Assembly (NCBI RefSeq): GCF_008632075.1
Contig: NZ_VWVM01000021.1
Coordinates: forward strand, 1-58,575
Length of the DNA: 58,575 nt
From: Candidatus Pantoea gossypiicola
GTDB lineage: Bacteria; Pseudomonadota; Gammaproteobacteria; Enterobacterales; Enterobacteriaceae
Direction of reading: 5' to 3'
Every line of letters starts with the position of its first letter. Position 1 is the first letter of the stretch. Positions 16,385 through 24,931 of the stretch are shown in pieces. The notes beneath the pieces were generated by a model, which searched no databases, was not told the origin of the DNA, and saw nothing but the letters and a program-made list of their open reading frames with translations. Position numbers and translations under genes: made by a program.

Positions 16385-16640
16385 TTAGCCAGTTAATCTC
16401 GCTACGTGCTTAACCCGGTCAAGGACAACACTGTCAAACGTCGGAGAAAGTTTTTCATGACAGATACGCAAGTTAATGACACATAGCAGCTACGGGCTCA
16501 CGTTTCGCAGGGCTGACTGCCAATAAGGATCTGCAAGTTCAGTAAACGCCGCACAGTGTAATCCAATTTACTTTTTGCCGCTGCCACATCATTTCAGCAT
16601 TGTCTCCTGTTTATCCAGCGCCAGCTCCTTTCAGCCACCT
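16385..16640 (-). pseudogene. Decayed copy of sid
   Basis: On the minus strand this stretch aligns with the middle of sid at about 7457-7700. Shared words include cgcagggctgactgcca, atttcagcat and tttatccagcgccagctc. Many substitutions and indels remove any open frame. It is the second P4 remnant in element B. The bases from 16268 to 16384 and from 16641 to 16752 show no gene. Confidence 0.8.
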
Positions 16641-16752
16641 GTGAGAAATGAATAGCTTTCACTAACTTAATTTATGGCACTGAAATGGTTGGCAGCACCT
16701 GAAAAAAGCATACAATTATGCTGTTTGCCTTTTAAACAAATAAGGTCACATT

Positions 16753-17574
16753 ATGGATGATGGCATAAAGATCGCGATGTCCCCTGTTCAGCTTGCTGCC
16801 GCACTCTCTGATAAGACAGTGACAGAGGCGGAAACAATGAGTAACCGCCTTCTCGGGGGGTTGGGACTTGTCATGGGATGCCTTGAACTGGCTGGTGCAA
16901 CTGCTCTATGTATAGCACCTGAACCTACCGGATTAACAAAAGCAGGATGTGTTGTCGTCGGCGCACATAGTCTCGATAGCATTAATGCTGCTGCAAATCA
17001 GCTCATTGTGGGCAGAGACACTCGCACAGCAACATACGAGACAGCAACAGCAATTGCCAAATCCTTTGGAGCAGATGAAGATACGGCTATGAAAATCGGC
17101 CTGACTGTCGATATCGCTGTTCCACTAGGATTTGCACTTGGCATCGGCGCAAGTCGTGTAGCAGCAGTAAGAGCTGGCCGCATTAAACTTACTGAGCATG
17201 AGTCAGTCACAGGTTTGAAACCCGGCGGGCATACGCTTTCCACACATGTTGGCAAAAGCGATGCAGAACTATTATCCCGCTTTGAAGCCAATAAGCGTTT
17301 GCAGTATTCCACTACCTTTACCAACGTGCAGATAGCCGAAGAAGCCATATCGAAAGCGATTTTTGCTAATCGGGACGTTATAAAATCGGTCCTTGGCGGA
17401 GGCAGACAGGGAGCCAGGTTAACTATTCGAAATGCATCTGGCAAAGCGATTGGCTACGGTTTCCAGCGCGGGAGTAACCAGCGAATAGTCATGACAAATG
17501 TGAGAATTGTTATCGAGTTTCAGCAATATAACGGCAAACCCTATTACATTCTCACAGCATTCCCGGATCTATAG
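16753..17574 (+). CDS. RNase-A-like (CdiA-CT type) toxin
   Basis: 273 residues. The N-terminal half has hydrophobic glycine-rich segments (about 33-54 and 118-138), resembling the delivery/entry part of secreted effectors. The C-terminal 115 residues begin GGHTLSTHVGKSDAELLSRF and end YYILTAFP, the pattern of the CdiA-CT RNase-A-like domain first described from Yersinia kristensenii; His 160/165 are catalytic candidates. It would cleave RNA in the cytoplasm of a target cell. It is followed 7 bases later by a small acidic gene, the likely immunity. No VgrG, PAAR or CdiB is nearby, so delivery would need a secretion system elsewhere. Confidence 0.82.
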   Translation: MDDGIKIAMSPVQLAAALSDKTVTEAETMSNRLLGGLGLVMGCLELAGATALCIAPEPTGLTKAGCVVVGAHSLDSINAAANQLIVGRDTRTATYETATAIAKSFGADEDTAMKIGLTVDIAVPLGFALGIGASRVAAVRAGRIKLTEHESVTGLKPGGHTLSTHVGKSDAELLSRFEANKRLQYSTTFTNVQIAEEAISKAIFANRDVIKSVLGGGRQGARLTIRNASGKAIGYGFQRGSNQRIVMTNVRIVIEFQQYNGKPYYILTAFPDL

Positions 17575-17581
17575 GTACAAA

Positions 17582-17878
17582 ATGCAAAAATTCCACTTTC
17601 TTGACCAACTTATTTTCGGTTATTTCAACCAGGACGCGGACATCATCAATGATGGCGAGGATACGGTCGAAGGCATAGTACGGCTATTCAAAAAGTCAGT
17701 ACCAGACTGGATGCTCAAAGATCTCGCCGAAGAAGTTGATGATTTTATCTCCGCCTATGGTGACGGTGTCGAAGAGGAGTTCAGGAAACGATATGGGTTT
17801 GATTTTGCCCCTGAACTATGGGAAACCACGGCTCAGGAATTCCTGATGACTGTTCGTCAGATCTCGTCAGAGAAATGA
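17582..17878 (+). CDS. Immunity protein for the RNase-A-like toxin (CdiI-like)
   Basis: 98 residues from the ATG at 17582. Acidic and helical: FLDQLIFGYFNQDADIINDG, then DDFISAYG, resembling the small CdiI-type immunity proteins paired with RNase-A-like CdiA-CT domains. Last gene before hairpin copy 3. Acidity fits binding to a basic RNase. Pairing is from position and resemblance. Confidence 0.75.
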   Translation: MQKFHFLDQLIFGYFNQDADIINDGEDTVEGIVRLFKKSVPDWMLKDLAEEVDDFISAYGDGVEEEFRKRYGFDFAPELWETTAQEFLMTVRQISSEK

Positions 17879-17926
17879 GGCTTTCAGGATAATATTTTCC
17901 TGGTTGATGGTTACCAGAACCATCAT

Positions 17927-17984
17927 CGAAGTCATTAAAGCTCTTACAGCACAAGCCCTGCGGGCTTTTTTGTGTCCTCAATCC
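17927..17984 (+). repeat. ssrA-downstream hairpin, copy 3 (outer right junction)
   Basis: Contains acaagccctgcgggct, a T run and gtgtcctcaatcc. More diverged than copies 1 and 2, so probably the oldest junction. Preceded by the small hairpin gatggttaccagaaccatc. From here to 18335 I see no gene apart from a possible promoter. Confidence 0.75.
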
Positions 17985-18186
17985 GAACATTTCAAACACC
18001 TGTTTATCTTTTTCCGGTAACACCTTTCTGTTCATAACCTCGAATATCAGAATGTACCGGATGGCGTTTCTGACTGACCATCAACCGTCTCCCACGCACC
18101 ATCTCAGCGCACTCATTTTTTGCAGCCCATCACATTTATTCCGCCCGTAACTCCGTTACCAATTGAATTTAAGCATTTTTTCAAAC

Positions 18187-18202
18187 TGGCACACATCCTG
18201 CT
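18187..18202 (+). promoter_or_regulatory. Candidate sigma-54 promoter upstream of the OFA-type transporter
   Basis: tggcacacatcctgct has GG and GC ten bases apart, as in the -24/-12 consensus tggcac-N5-ttgct, with one mismatch. It lies about 135 bases before the MFS start. Weak evidence: a single site found by eye, with no activator site identified. Confidence 0.3.
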
Positions 18203-18335
18203 TTATTGCTTTACGTACATATTTATGTATCGGGATGACTGTCTCAGGGATTTAGCATTTGCAGCTAATGGTCTGGATAGGTGCGACAACAAAAACGTGG
18301 TTAAGCAGAGCAAAGCGTAATTATGGAGACAGACA

Positions 18336-19610
18336 ATGACCTCGATAAGTGAACCAGTAGTAATAGCGAAACACAGCAAGTGGGTACAGCTTCTGCTTGG
18401 ATTACTTTGCATGGCAGCCATTTCCAGTCCGCAATATGTCTGGACGCTGTTGACCAAACCGATGATTGCTAAACTCGGCGTCGGGCTGGCGGAACTTCAG
18501 GTCACATTCTCGCTGCTGATTATTCTGCAGACCTTTTTCTCACCTTTTCAGGGTCGGCTGGTCGAACGCTTTGGCCCACGTCTGCTGATCTCCATCGGTA
18601 CACTGATGGCGGGTTTCAGCTGGGTGATCGCTGCCCGGGTCAACAGCCTGACTTCACTGTATCTGGCCTACGGCTGCCTTGGCGGACTGGGGACGGGTAT
18701 TGTTTACATCGGCGTAGTGGGACTGGTGATGAAGTGGTTTCCACAGCAGCGCGGTTTTGCCGCCGGAACCGTGGCGGCGGGCTACGGCATGGGGGCCATT
18801 TTCACCACCTTCCCGATTTCTATTTCTCTTAATAGCTACGGGCTGGAGCAGACGATGACGACATTTGGCCTCATCTTCGCTGCTGTGGGTCTTCTCGCCA
18901 GCCAGAACCTGAGACTGCCTGAAACCAGCATGATGATCCCGGCCAGCAAAACACCGTCTCCCGTACTGGACCAGCGCCAGTTTAAATCCGGAGAAATGCT
19001 GCGCCAGCCGTTGTTCTGGCTGATGTTCATGATGATGACCATGATGTCGACTTCAGGGCTGATGGTGACTTCGCAGATGGCGATTTTTGCCGAAGACTTT
19101 GGCATCAACAAGGCGGTAATTTTCGGCATGGCCGCCCTGCCCCTGGCGCTGACCATTGATCGTTTTACTAACGGTTTAACACGTCCCCTATTTGGTTTTA
19201 TTTCTGACCGCTACGGCCGTGAAAATACGATGTTTATTGCCTTCGCGCTGGAAGGCGTAGCGATGACGTTGTGGCTTGCCTGCCGCGAAGATCCGTTGCT
19301 CTTCGTACTGCTTTCAGGCGTCGTTTTTTTTGGCTGGGGCGAAATCTTCTCGCTGTTCCCATCCACACTGACCGACACCTTTGGCAGCGAAAATGCTTCA
19401 GCGAACTATGGCTGGCTGTATATCTCGCAGGGTATCGGCGCGGTCTTTGGTGGTCCGCTGGCGGCGCTGATGTATCAGCACACCCATAACTGGCACCTGG
19501 TCTTTGGCTGCGCGATTACCTTCGACTTCATCACCGCTGGCCTGGCGTTGTGGGTTCTCAAGCCCTGGCGTGCGCGGTTTATGCAGGCACAAAATACTCT
19601 TTCACGCTGA
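18336..19610 (+). CDS. MFS transporter, oxalate/formate antiporter family
   Basis: 424 residues, 12 hydrophobic segments. N-terminal signature SSPQYVWTLLTKPMIAKLG, GRLVERFGPRLL and the GLGTGIVYIG segment match the OFA family (OxlT, YhjX). These move small organic acids such as oxalate/formate or pyruvate across the inner membrane; the substrate here is unknown. RBS ggagac. Monocistronic: a decayed gene on the opposite strand follows. First intact gene beyond the satellite array. Confidence 0.85.
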   Translation: MTSISEPVVIAKHSKWVQLLLGLLCMAAISSPQYVWTLLTKPMIAKLGVGLAELQVTFSLLIILQTFFSPFQGRLVERFGPRLLISIGTLMAGFSWVIAARVNSLTSLYLAYGCLGGLGTGIVYIGVVGLVMKWFPQQRGFAAGTVAAGYGMGAIFTTFPISISLNSYGLEQTMTTFGLIFAAVGLLASQNLRLPETSMMIPASKTPSPVLDQRQFKSGEMLRQPLFWLMFMMMTMMSTSGLMVTSQMAIFAEDFGINKAVIFGMAALPLALTIDRFTNGLTRPLFGFISDRYGRENTMFIAFALEGVAMTLWLACREDPLLFVLLSGVVFFGWGEIFSLFPSTLTDTFGSENASANYGWLYISQGIGAVFGGPLAALMYQHTHNWHLVFGCAITFDFITAGLALWVLKPWRARFMQAQNTLSR

Positions 19611-19772
19611 TTACCAGGAAGTGAATAAAGCGCTTAAAACAGCGTCCCCCGACTACGTGTATTGCCATTGAAAATACTTCGCCTGTCAGAACTCCGGGCG
19701 CATCGTTAAAACTCTGTTCGATAGCGGAGACAGTGACCACCCGCTGATCTTCATTCCCTTCTCTCCGTGATA

Positions 19773-19795
19773 TAAAACGCCCCGGCAGTCGGGGC
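19773..19795 (-). terminator. Terminator of the decayed binding-protein gene
   Basis: gccccg (19779-19784) pairs with cggggc (19790-19795); on the minus strand it is followed by gtttta. Confidence 0.65.
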
Positions 19796-19805
19796 AAAGT
19801 ACTTT

Positions 19806-20275
19806 TTACCCGGTCCAGTAAGTGCCGGTCGATTCGACGGCGAGGAACGGTTTATAGCATTGCGTTTGCTACGCATCGGGAGCGGCAAACTTCTGCGGAT
19901 AAAACACCCTGGCGAAGAACTGCACGGCCAGCACGTTACAGGAGGAATGGTACCAGATGCCAAAACTGCGACCGGCTTCAACCGCTTTCAGCGTGCTGAT
20001 GCCTTTACGCGACAGCAGCAGCTTCAGGCTGGCACTCACCTGTTCTGCAGTAGTCTGCGTGCCCGGCACTAAACCGGCGGGTAGTGGAGCGCCCGCTTTT
20101 GGCGGTCTGGTGCCACCGCGACCAGATAGACATCCGGCTGCGCGGCAATAACTTTTTCCAGATTCACCTGCCCGAGCGCCCCCGGCAGATCAATAAAATC
20201 CCCCATATTACCGTTACCGTCTAAGCGACAGCTTCATGAGCTGAAGACGCCTGAGCCATGACCATTTTGTTGTTC
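19806..20275 (-). pseudogene. Iron-siderophore-type ABC substrate-binding protein, decayed
   Basis: Read on the minus strand in pieces: GDFIDLPGALGQVNLEKVIA and AQPDVYLVAVAP in one frame, then LVPGTQTTAEQVSASLKLLL and VEAGRSFGIWYHSSCNVLAV in another, ending ESTGTYWTG and stop at 19806-19808. This is the C-terminal lobe of a FecB/BtuF-like periplasmic binding protein. At least two frameshifts and an in-frame stop break it, and the N-terminal half is missing. The remaining 19611-20441 holds no intact gene. Confidence 0.8.
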
Positions 20276-20441
20276 ACCACGTCACACTAAGCGCCATAGT
20301 AAGACATTGCTGCTCTGCGCCTGCACCAAAAAAGTGCTTTAACCCTTGCACTATCTCGGCTTTGCACCGTTCCGCTTCTTCTGAGGCTGGCACACTTTAT
20401 GCTTGGATAGATTCACAGCCTTTAACGTCTGCGAGGTGACG

Positions 20442-21878
20442 ATGCTGAATATCAATCTCTCCGCTTCACCCTTTTTTGATGAGATGCTTCTGGCTGAAGG
20501 CGAACACCGTGACCACTACGCCGCCTACTGGCAATGGCTGCAGCAGGCCGATCACCAGGCGGTACAGCGCAAGCGGGAAGAAGCCGCCCTCCTGTTTCAC
20601 CGGGTAGGGATAACGTTCAATGTCTACGATGACGATAATGGTGCTGAACGGTTGATCCCGTTCGACAGCGTGCCACGTATTATTCCGGCCGCCGAGTGGG
20701 CCATGCTTGATGCTGGTATCCGTCAGCGTGTGCAGGCGCTCAATGCCTTTCTCTACGATATCTACCACGAACAACACATTCTGAAAGCGGGCGTCATTCC
20801 GGCAGAACAGGTTCTGGCTAACGAACAGTATCAGCCCTGTATGCAGGGTGTTGATCTCCACCGTAACATCTACGCACACATTATCGGCGTGGATATGGTG
20901 CGCAACAGTGATGGTGAATATTACGTCCTGGAAGATAACCTGCGTACCCCCTCCGGCGTCTCCTATATGCTGGAGAACCGTAAGATGATGATGCGGCTCT
21001 ATCCGGAACTGTTTGCACAGCAACGCATTGCGCCCGTAGAACGCTATCCATCGCATCTGCTGCAAACGCTGCGTGAAAGCTCACCCGTCAACGATCCCAC
21101 CGTGGTGGTATTGACCCCAGGCCGCTTTAACAGCGCTTACTTCGAACACAGCTTCCTGGCCCAGCAAATGGGCGTTGAGCTGGTTGAAAGCGCCGATTTG
21201 TTCGTGAAGGATGGCATGCTGTTTATGCGCACGACCGCCGGGCCATGCAAAGTGCATGTGATCTATCGTCGGGTTGACGACGCCTTCCTCGATCCGCTGG
21301 CGTTCCGCCCGGACTCCATGCTCGGCGTACCCGGACTGCTGTCAGTTTATCGGGCTGGCAATGTTGTCCTGGCCAATGCCATCGGCACGGGTGTGGCTGA
21401 TGACAAATCTATCTACCCCTACGTACCGGATATGGTGCGCTTTTATCTGCAGGAAGAACCGATTCTCAACAACGTCCCAACCTGGCAGTGCAGGCATAAA
21501 AATGAGCTGTCGTATGTGCTGGCAAACCTCGAAAAAATGGTGGTGAAGGAAGTTCACGGCGCTGGGGGTTACGGCATGTTGATTGGCCCCGCCGCGAGCA
21601 AAGCTGAGCTTGCCCACTTCCGTGACCTGTTGCTGGCGCGTCCGCAGAATTACATCGCGCAAAACACGCTGGCGTTGTCCACCTGCCCTACGTTTGTCAA
21701 CGACGGCCTGGCACCACGTCATATCGATCTCCGGCCCTTTGCGCTCAGTGGCGCGGAGATCCGACTGGTGCCTGGCGGGCTTACCCGCGTCGCGTTGACG
21801 GAAGGATCGCTGGTCGTCAATTCATCTCAGGGCGGCGGAACCAAGGACACCTGGGTACTGGAGGATGATCTATGCTGA
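20442..21878 (+). CDS. Circularly permuted ATP-grasp type 2 protein
   Basis: 478 residues from the ATG at 20442 (RBS gaggtg); an upstream in-frame ATG at 20403 is less likely. The DUF404/DUF407 fold shows in YVLEDNLRTPSGVSYMLENR and VVKEVHGAGGYGMLIGP. ATP-grasp enzymes join a carboxylate to an amine or thiol; the product here is unknown. First of four genes with alpha-E, transglutaminase-like and Anbu proteins, a set repeatedly found together and suggested to make and process a peptide-like product. Overlaps the next gene by 7 bases. Confidence 0.92.
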   Translation: MLNINLSASPFFDEMLLAEGEHRDHYAAYWQWLQQADHQAVQRKREEAALLFHRVGITFNVYDDDNGAERLIPFDSVPRIIPAAEWAMLDAGIRQRVQALNAFLYDIYHEQHILKAGVIPAEQVLANEQYQPCMQGVDLHRNIYAHIIGVDMVRNSDGEYYVLEDNLRTPSGVSYMLENRKMMMRLYPELFAQQRIAPVERYPSHLLQTLRESSPVNDPTVVVLTPGRFNSAYFEHSFLAQQMGVELVESADLFVKDGMLFMRTTAGPCKVHVIYRRVDDAFLDPLAFRPDSMLGVPGLLSVYRAGNVVLANAIGTGVADDKSIYPYVPDMVRFYLQEEPILNNVPTWQCRHKNELSYVLANLEKMVVKEVHGAGGYGMLIGPAASKAELAHFRDLLLARPQNYIAQNTLALSTCPTFVNDGLAPRHIDLRPFALSGAEIRLVPGGLTRVALTEGSLVVNSSQGGGTKDTWVLEDDLC

Positions 21879-22798
21879 GCCGGACAGCCAGTGAACTCTA
21901 TTGGATGGCCCGCTATCTGGAGCGGGCAGAAAATATCGCCCGGGTGCTGGACGTCACCAACAAGCTGTCGATGATGCCAATCCGTAACGGGGGTACGCAT
22001 GATCTGCTGGTACCGCTCAACCTGACCAGCACCAGCGGGCTGTATGCTGAGACCTACCCGACACTGACGATGCCCAATCTGGTCAGTTTTTTCGCCCTGG
22101 ATAACCGGAATCACAGCAGCATTTTCAGTTGCCTGCAGATGGGCTGGAACAACGCGCATGCGGTGCGTGGCAGCCTGTCATCTGAAGTCTGGGAATGTAT
22201 TAATGCCACCTGGATCGGGATGAAATCGATACGCCGTCAGGGCATCGGCTCAGACGGTGCCGACGCCTTCTTTGACTGGGTGAAAGAGCGCTCTCATCTG
22301 TTCCGCGGTGCCATGTTCGGTACCCTGCTCCGCAGCGATGCGATGCACTTTATCCGCCTGGGGACGCTGCTGGAACGGGCTGATGGCACCGCCCGTCTGC
22401 TGGAGGTGAAAAACCGACTAATGGACATTGATGACGATCCGGTGCGCGAATATTACCGCATGGACACACTGCTGCAGGCGGTAAGTGCGCGCGAAGCCTA
22501 CCATAGTATTTATAAGCAGCCCCTGAGCCGGGAGACTATCGCCGAACTGATGATCCTGCGCAACGAGCTGCCACGTTCGTTGCTGGCGTGTATCAACGAT
22601 ATGGTTCAGCAACTGGAGCTGATTGGGGGCCGTGCAAATCCGCCACGCCGCCTGGCGCACATCCTGCACGCCGAGCTGCGCTTCAGCTCCATGAAAGACC
22701 TGAACAGAATCGGGCTGAACAACTGGCTGGAAGCCTTTCTCGCTCAGGTCAACGAGATCGCCGAAAGTATTCATCACACGTATCTGGAGGCGCAATGA
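21872..22798 (+). CDS. Alpha-E domain protein
   Basis: 308 residues starting MLSRTASELYWMARYLERAE, the alpha-E (DUF403) signature. All-helical, conserved next to circularly permuted ATP-grasp proteins and presumed to act with them, perhaps as carrier or partner. The start overlaps the ATP-grasp stop, and the stop overlaps the transglutaminase start (ATGA), so all three should be made in step. Confidence 0.93.
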   Translation: MLSRTASELYWMARYLERAENIARVLDVTNKLSMMPIRNGGTHDLLVPLNLTSTSGLYAETYPTLTMPNLVSFFALDNRNHSSIFSCLQMGWNNAHAVRGSLSSEVWECINATWIGMKSIRRQGIGSDGADAFFDWVKERSHLFRGAMFGTLLRSDAMHFIRLGTLLERADGTARLLEVKNRLMDIDDDPVREYYRMDTLLQAVSAREAYHSIYKQPLSRETIAELMILRNELPRSLLACINDMVQQLELIGGRANPPRRLAHILHAELRFSSMKDLNRIGLNNWLEAFLAQVNEIAESIHHTYLEAQ

Positions 22799-23577
22799 AA
22801 CTTAGCATTGAGCACAACACGCACTATCGCTACGACCAGGCAGTGCAAAGGAGTATCCAGTACCTGCGTCTGACGCCTCAGGAATCGCCTCATCAACGCA
22901 TACTTTCCTGGCAACTGACCTTGCCGGAGAAGGCGGTCTGCACCACTGACGCCTTCGGCAACATTATGCATGTGCTGACACTCGATGAGCCGCATGAGTC
23001 CATCACCATTCAGGCACATGGCGTGGTAGAGATTGAACACGGCATTGAAGATCAGGCTCAGGGACATCTGTCGCCGCTGGTCTTCCTGCGCCACAGTCCG
23101 CTGACCCAGCCCGATGCGGCGATTCAGGCGTTTGCCCTGCGTTATCATCAGCCTCAGGCGATTCTGGCCGCCCTGGAAAACCTGATGGCAGACCTGCTGC
23201 TCAGGATGCCTTACACCCCAGGTACTACCCTTGTGACCGACAGTGCCGCTGAGGCTTTCGCCGCCAGTACCGGCGTCTGCCAGGATCATACGCATGTCTT
23301 TCTGAGCTGCTGTCGTACTCTGAATATACCGGCACGCTACGTCAGCGGTTACCTGCACAGCAAAGATTCTACCCATGTCGCCACGCATGCCTGGGCCGAA
23401 GTGTGGGTGGAAGACCGCTGGCACTGCTTTGACGTCACCAACAATACCCGTATCCCTGATCAACATCTTAAGCTTGCCGTCGGCATCGATTACCTGGATG
23501 CCTGTCCGGTGCGTGGTTTACGCATTGGCGGGGGATATGAAGATATGTGTGCGATTGCCGCCGTACAAATGATGTAA
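22795..23577 (+). CDS. Transglutaminase-like cysteine peptidase family protein
   Basis: 260 residues from the ATG at 22795, coupled to the alpha-E stop. A beta-rich N-terminal domain (MKLSIEHNTHYRYDQAVQRS) precedes the catalytic core: Cys in TGVCQDHTHVFLSCCR, His in THAWAEVWV, Asp in FDVTNN. These are the Cys-His-Asp triad residues of bacterial transglutaminase-like proteins. Many relatives hydrolyse or transfer amide bonds. Third gene of the Anbu operon. An open frame reaches back to 22588 but overlaps alpha-E. Confidence 0.93.
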   Translation: MKLSIEHNTHYRYDQAVQRSIQYLRLTPQESPHQRILSWQLTLPEKAVCTTDAFGNIMHVLTLDEPHESITIQAHGVVEIEHGIEDQAQGHLSPLVFLRHSPLTQPDAAIQAFALRYHQPQAILAALENLMADLLLRMPYTPGTTLVTDSAAEAFAASTGVCQDHTHVFLSCCRTLNIPARYVSGYLHSKDSTHVATHAWAEVWVEDRWHCFDVTNNTRIPDQHLKLAVGIDYLDACPVRGLRIGGGYEDMCAIAAVQMM

Positions 23578-23606
23578 ATCGCGACTTGCTGATGGTGAAA
23601 ACTTCA

Positions 23607-23636
23607 TGCACGCTGATGGCGTGCAAATCTTTTTTT
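23607..23636 (+). terminator. Terminator-like hairpin inside the Anbu operon
   Basis: tgcacgc (23607-23613) pairs with gcgtgca (23619-23625), then a T7 run at 23630-23636, only 14 bases before the Anbu start. It may cut back transcription into the protease gene. Confidence 0.65.
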
Positions 23637-23650
23637 GAGGGGAGTGTGGT

Positions 23651-24379
23651 ATGACCTATTGTGTGGCCATGCGCCTGTCATCCGGGCTGGTCTTTGCATC
23701 CGATTCACGTACCAATGCTGGCGTGGATCATATTTCCACCTTCCGTAAACTGCACGTGTTTCATCAGGACGGCGATCGTACGCTGGTGCTTCAGACTGCC
23801 GGTAATCTGGCGACCACGCAAAGTATTATCAGTCTGCTGCGACACCGCAGCAGGAATGCCGACTGCCCCAATCTGCTGAATGCCTCAAGCCTCTACGACG
23901 CCGCATCTCTGGTCGGCGAGACGGTTCGTGAGGTGATCCAGCGGGACAGTGAGGCGCAACAGAATGGCAGTACAACAGACTTCAGTTGCAATCTGCTGCT
24001 CGGCGGGCAAATCAATGGGGATGAGATGGGTCTGTTCCATATTTACCCACAGGGTAATTTCATCGAAGCCACCCGCGATACGCCCTATTTCCAGATTGGT
24101 GAAAGCAAGTATGGCAAACCGATTATTGACCGGGTGCTGCACTACGACATGTCTCTGGAGCAGGCGATGCAATGCGCGCTGATTTCACTGGATTCGACCC
24201 TGCGCAGCAATCTGTCCGTTGGTCTTCCGCTCGACGTGATGATCTACCCGTGTGATAGCTTCAGCGATGCCCGGCAATACCGCATTACCGAAGACCATCC
24301 GTACTTCAGTACTATCCGTAAAGGCTGGGGAGAGGGATTAGTCAACACCTTCAGACAGCTTCCGCCGCTGGTTCTCTAG
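23651..24379 (+). CDS. Anbu, proteasome-type peptidase
   Basis: 242 residues, MTYCVAMRLSSGLVFASDSR. Thr 2 becomes the N-terminal nucleophile once Met is removed; the SDSRTNAG region and the GNLATTQS segment are typical of the Anbu (ancestral beta subunit) branch of HslV/proteasome peptidases. RBS ggggag. It follows the ATP-grasp/alpha-E/transglutaminase genes, the usual setting of Anbu. Substrate unknown. The terminator-like hairpin just upstream may set its level below that of its partners. Confidence 0.92.
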   Translation: MTYCVAMRLSSGLVFASDSRTNAGVDHISTFRKLHVFHQDGDRTLVLQTAGNLATTQSIISLLRHRSRNADCPNLLNASSLYDAASLVGETVREVIQRDSEAQQNGSTTDFSCNLLLGGQINGDEMGLFHIYPQGNFIEATRDTPYFQIGESKYGKPIIDRVLHYDMSLEQAMQCALISLDSTLRSNLSVGLPLDVMIYPCDSFSDARQYRITEDHPYFSTIRKGWGEGLVNTFRQLPPLVL

Positions 24380-24492
24380 TCAGAACCGGGTATCCTGTTC
24401 CCCTTTACAGCCCCAACCCAAACACGAAATAATACCGCCACAAGCCGGGTCAGAATCCGGTCGCTACTTACTCTCAACTCTGCGGACCCCTT

Positions 24493-24738
24493 ATGAATAA
24501 CGAAATTTCTCTCAAATATTATGATGTCGCAGATGAGTACGCGACGGAGGCGGCTAAGCCGGTCAGCGAAGCAGAGCGTACTCCGCTGGCGCATTACTTT
24601 CAGTTGCTGATCACCCGTCTGATGAATAACGAAGAGATCAGTGAAGAGTCGCAGCAGGATATGGCGCGCGAAGCGGGTATCGATGAGCAGCGTATTGATG
24701 ATATCGCCGGGTTCCTGAACCGCTGGGGCAACGAGTAA
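24493..24738 (+). CDS. ymjA: YmjA family (DUF2543) protein
   Basis: 81 residues, very close to E. coli YmjA: EISLKYYDVADEYATEAAKP and RTPLAHYFQLLITRLMNNEE. Small, acidic, helical, function unknown. It stands alone between the Anbu operon and a cold-shock-domain gene. Confidence 0.88.
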   Translation: MNNEISLKYYDVADEYATEAAKPVSEAERTPLAHYFQLLITRLMNNEEISEESQQDMAREAGIDEQRIDDIAGFLNRWGNE

Positions 24739-24931
24739 GAGATACGCACCGGCAGACGAGCATTGCGCCGTCCGCCGGTTAACCGTTCTGACTACCGCAT
24801 TAATCTCCGCGTCGGGCATTCGCCCCGCCTCTTGCCCGGCTGTAAATTATCATCCAGACTTATATAGTCTGCGCAGGCATTGTGTTTTACACTGCGCGCT
24901 GTAAAAAACTGAGTAGATTAAGCAGGCAAAA

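Noticed and set aside
18120..18320. Short frames in the gap before the OFA transporter
   Set aside because: No RBS, no resemblance, and they overlap the expected promoter region.
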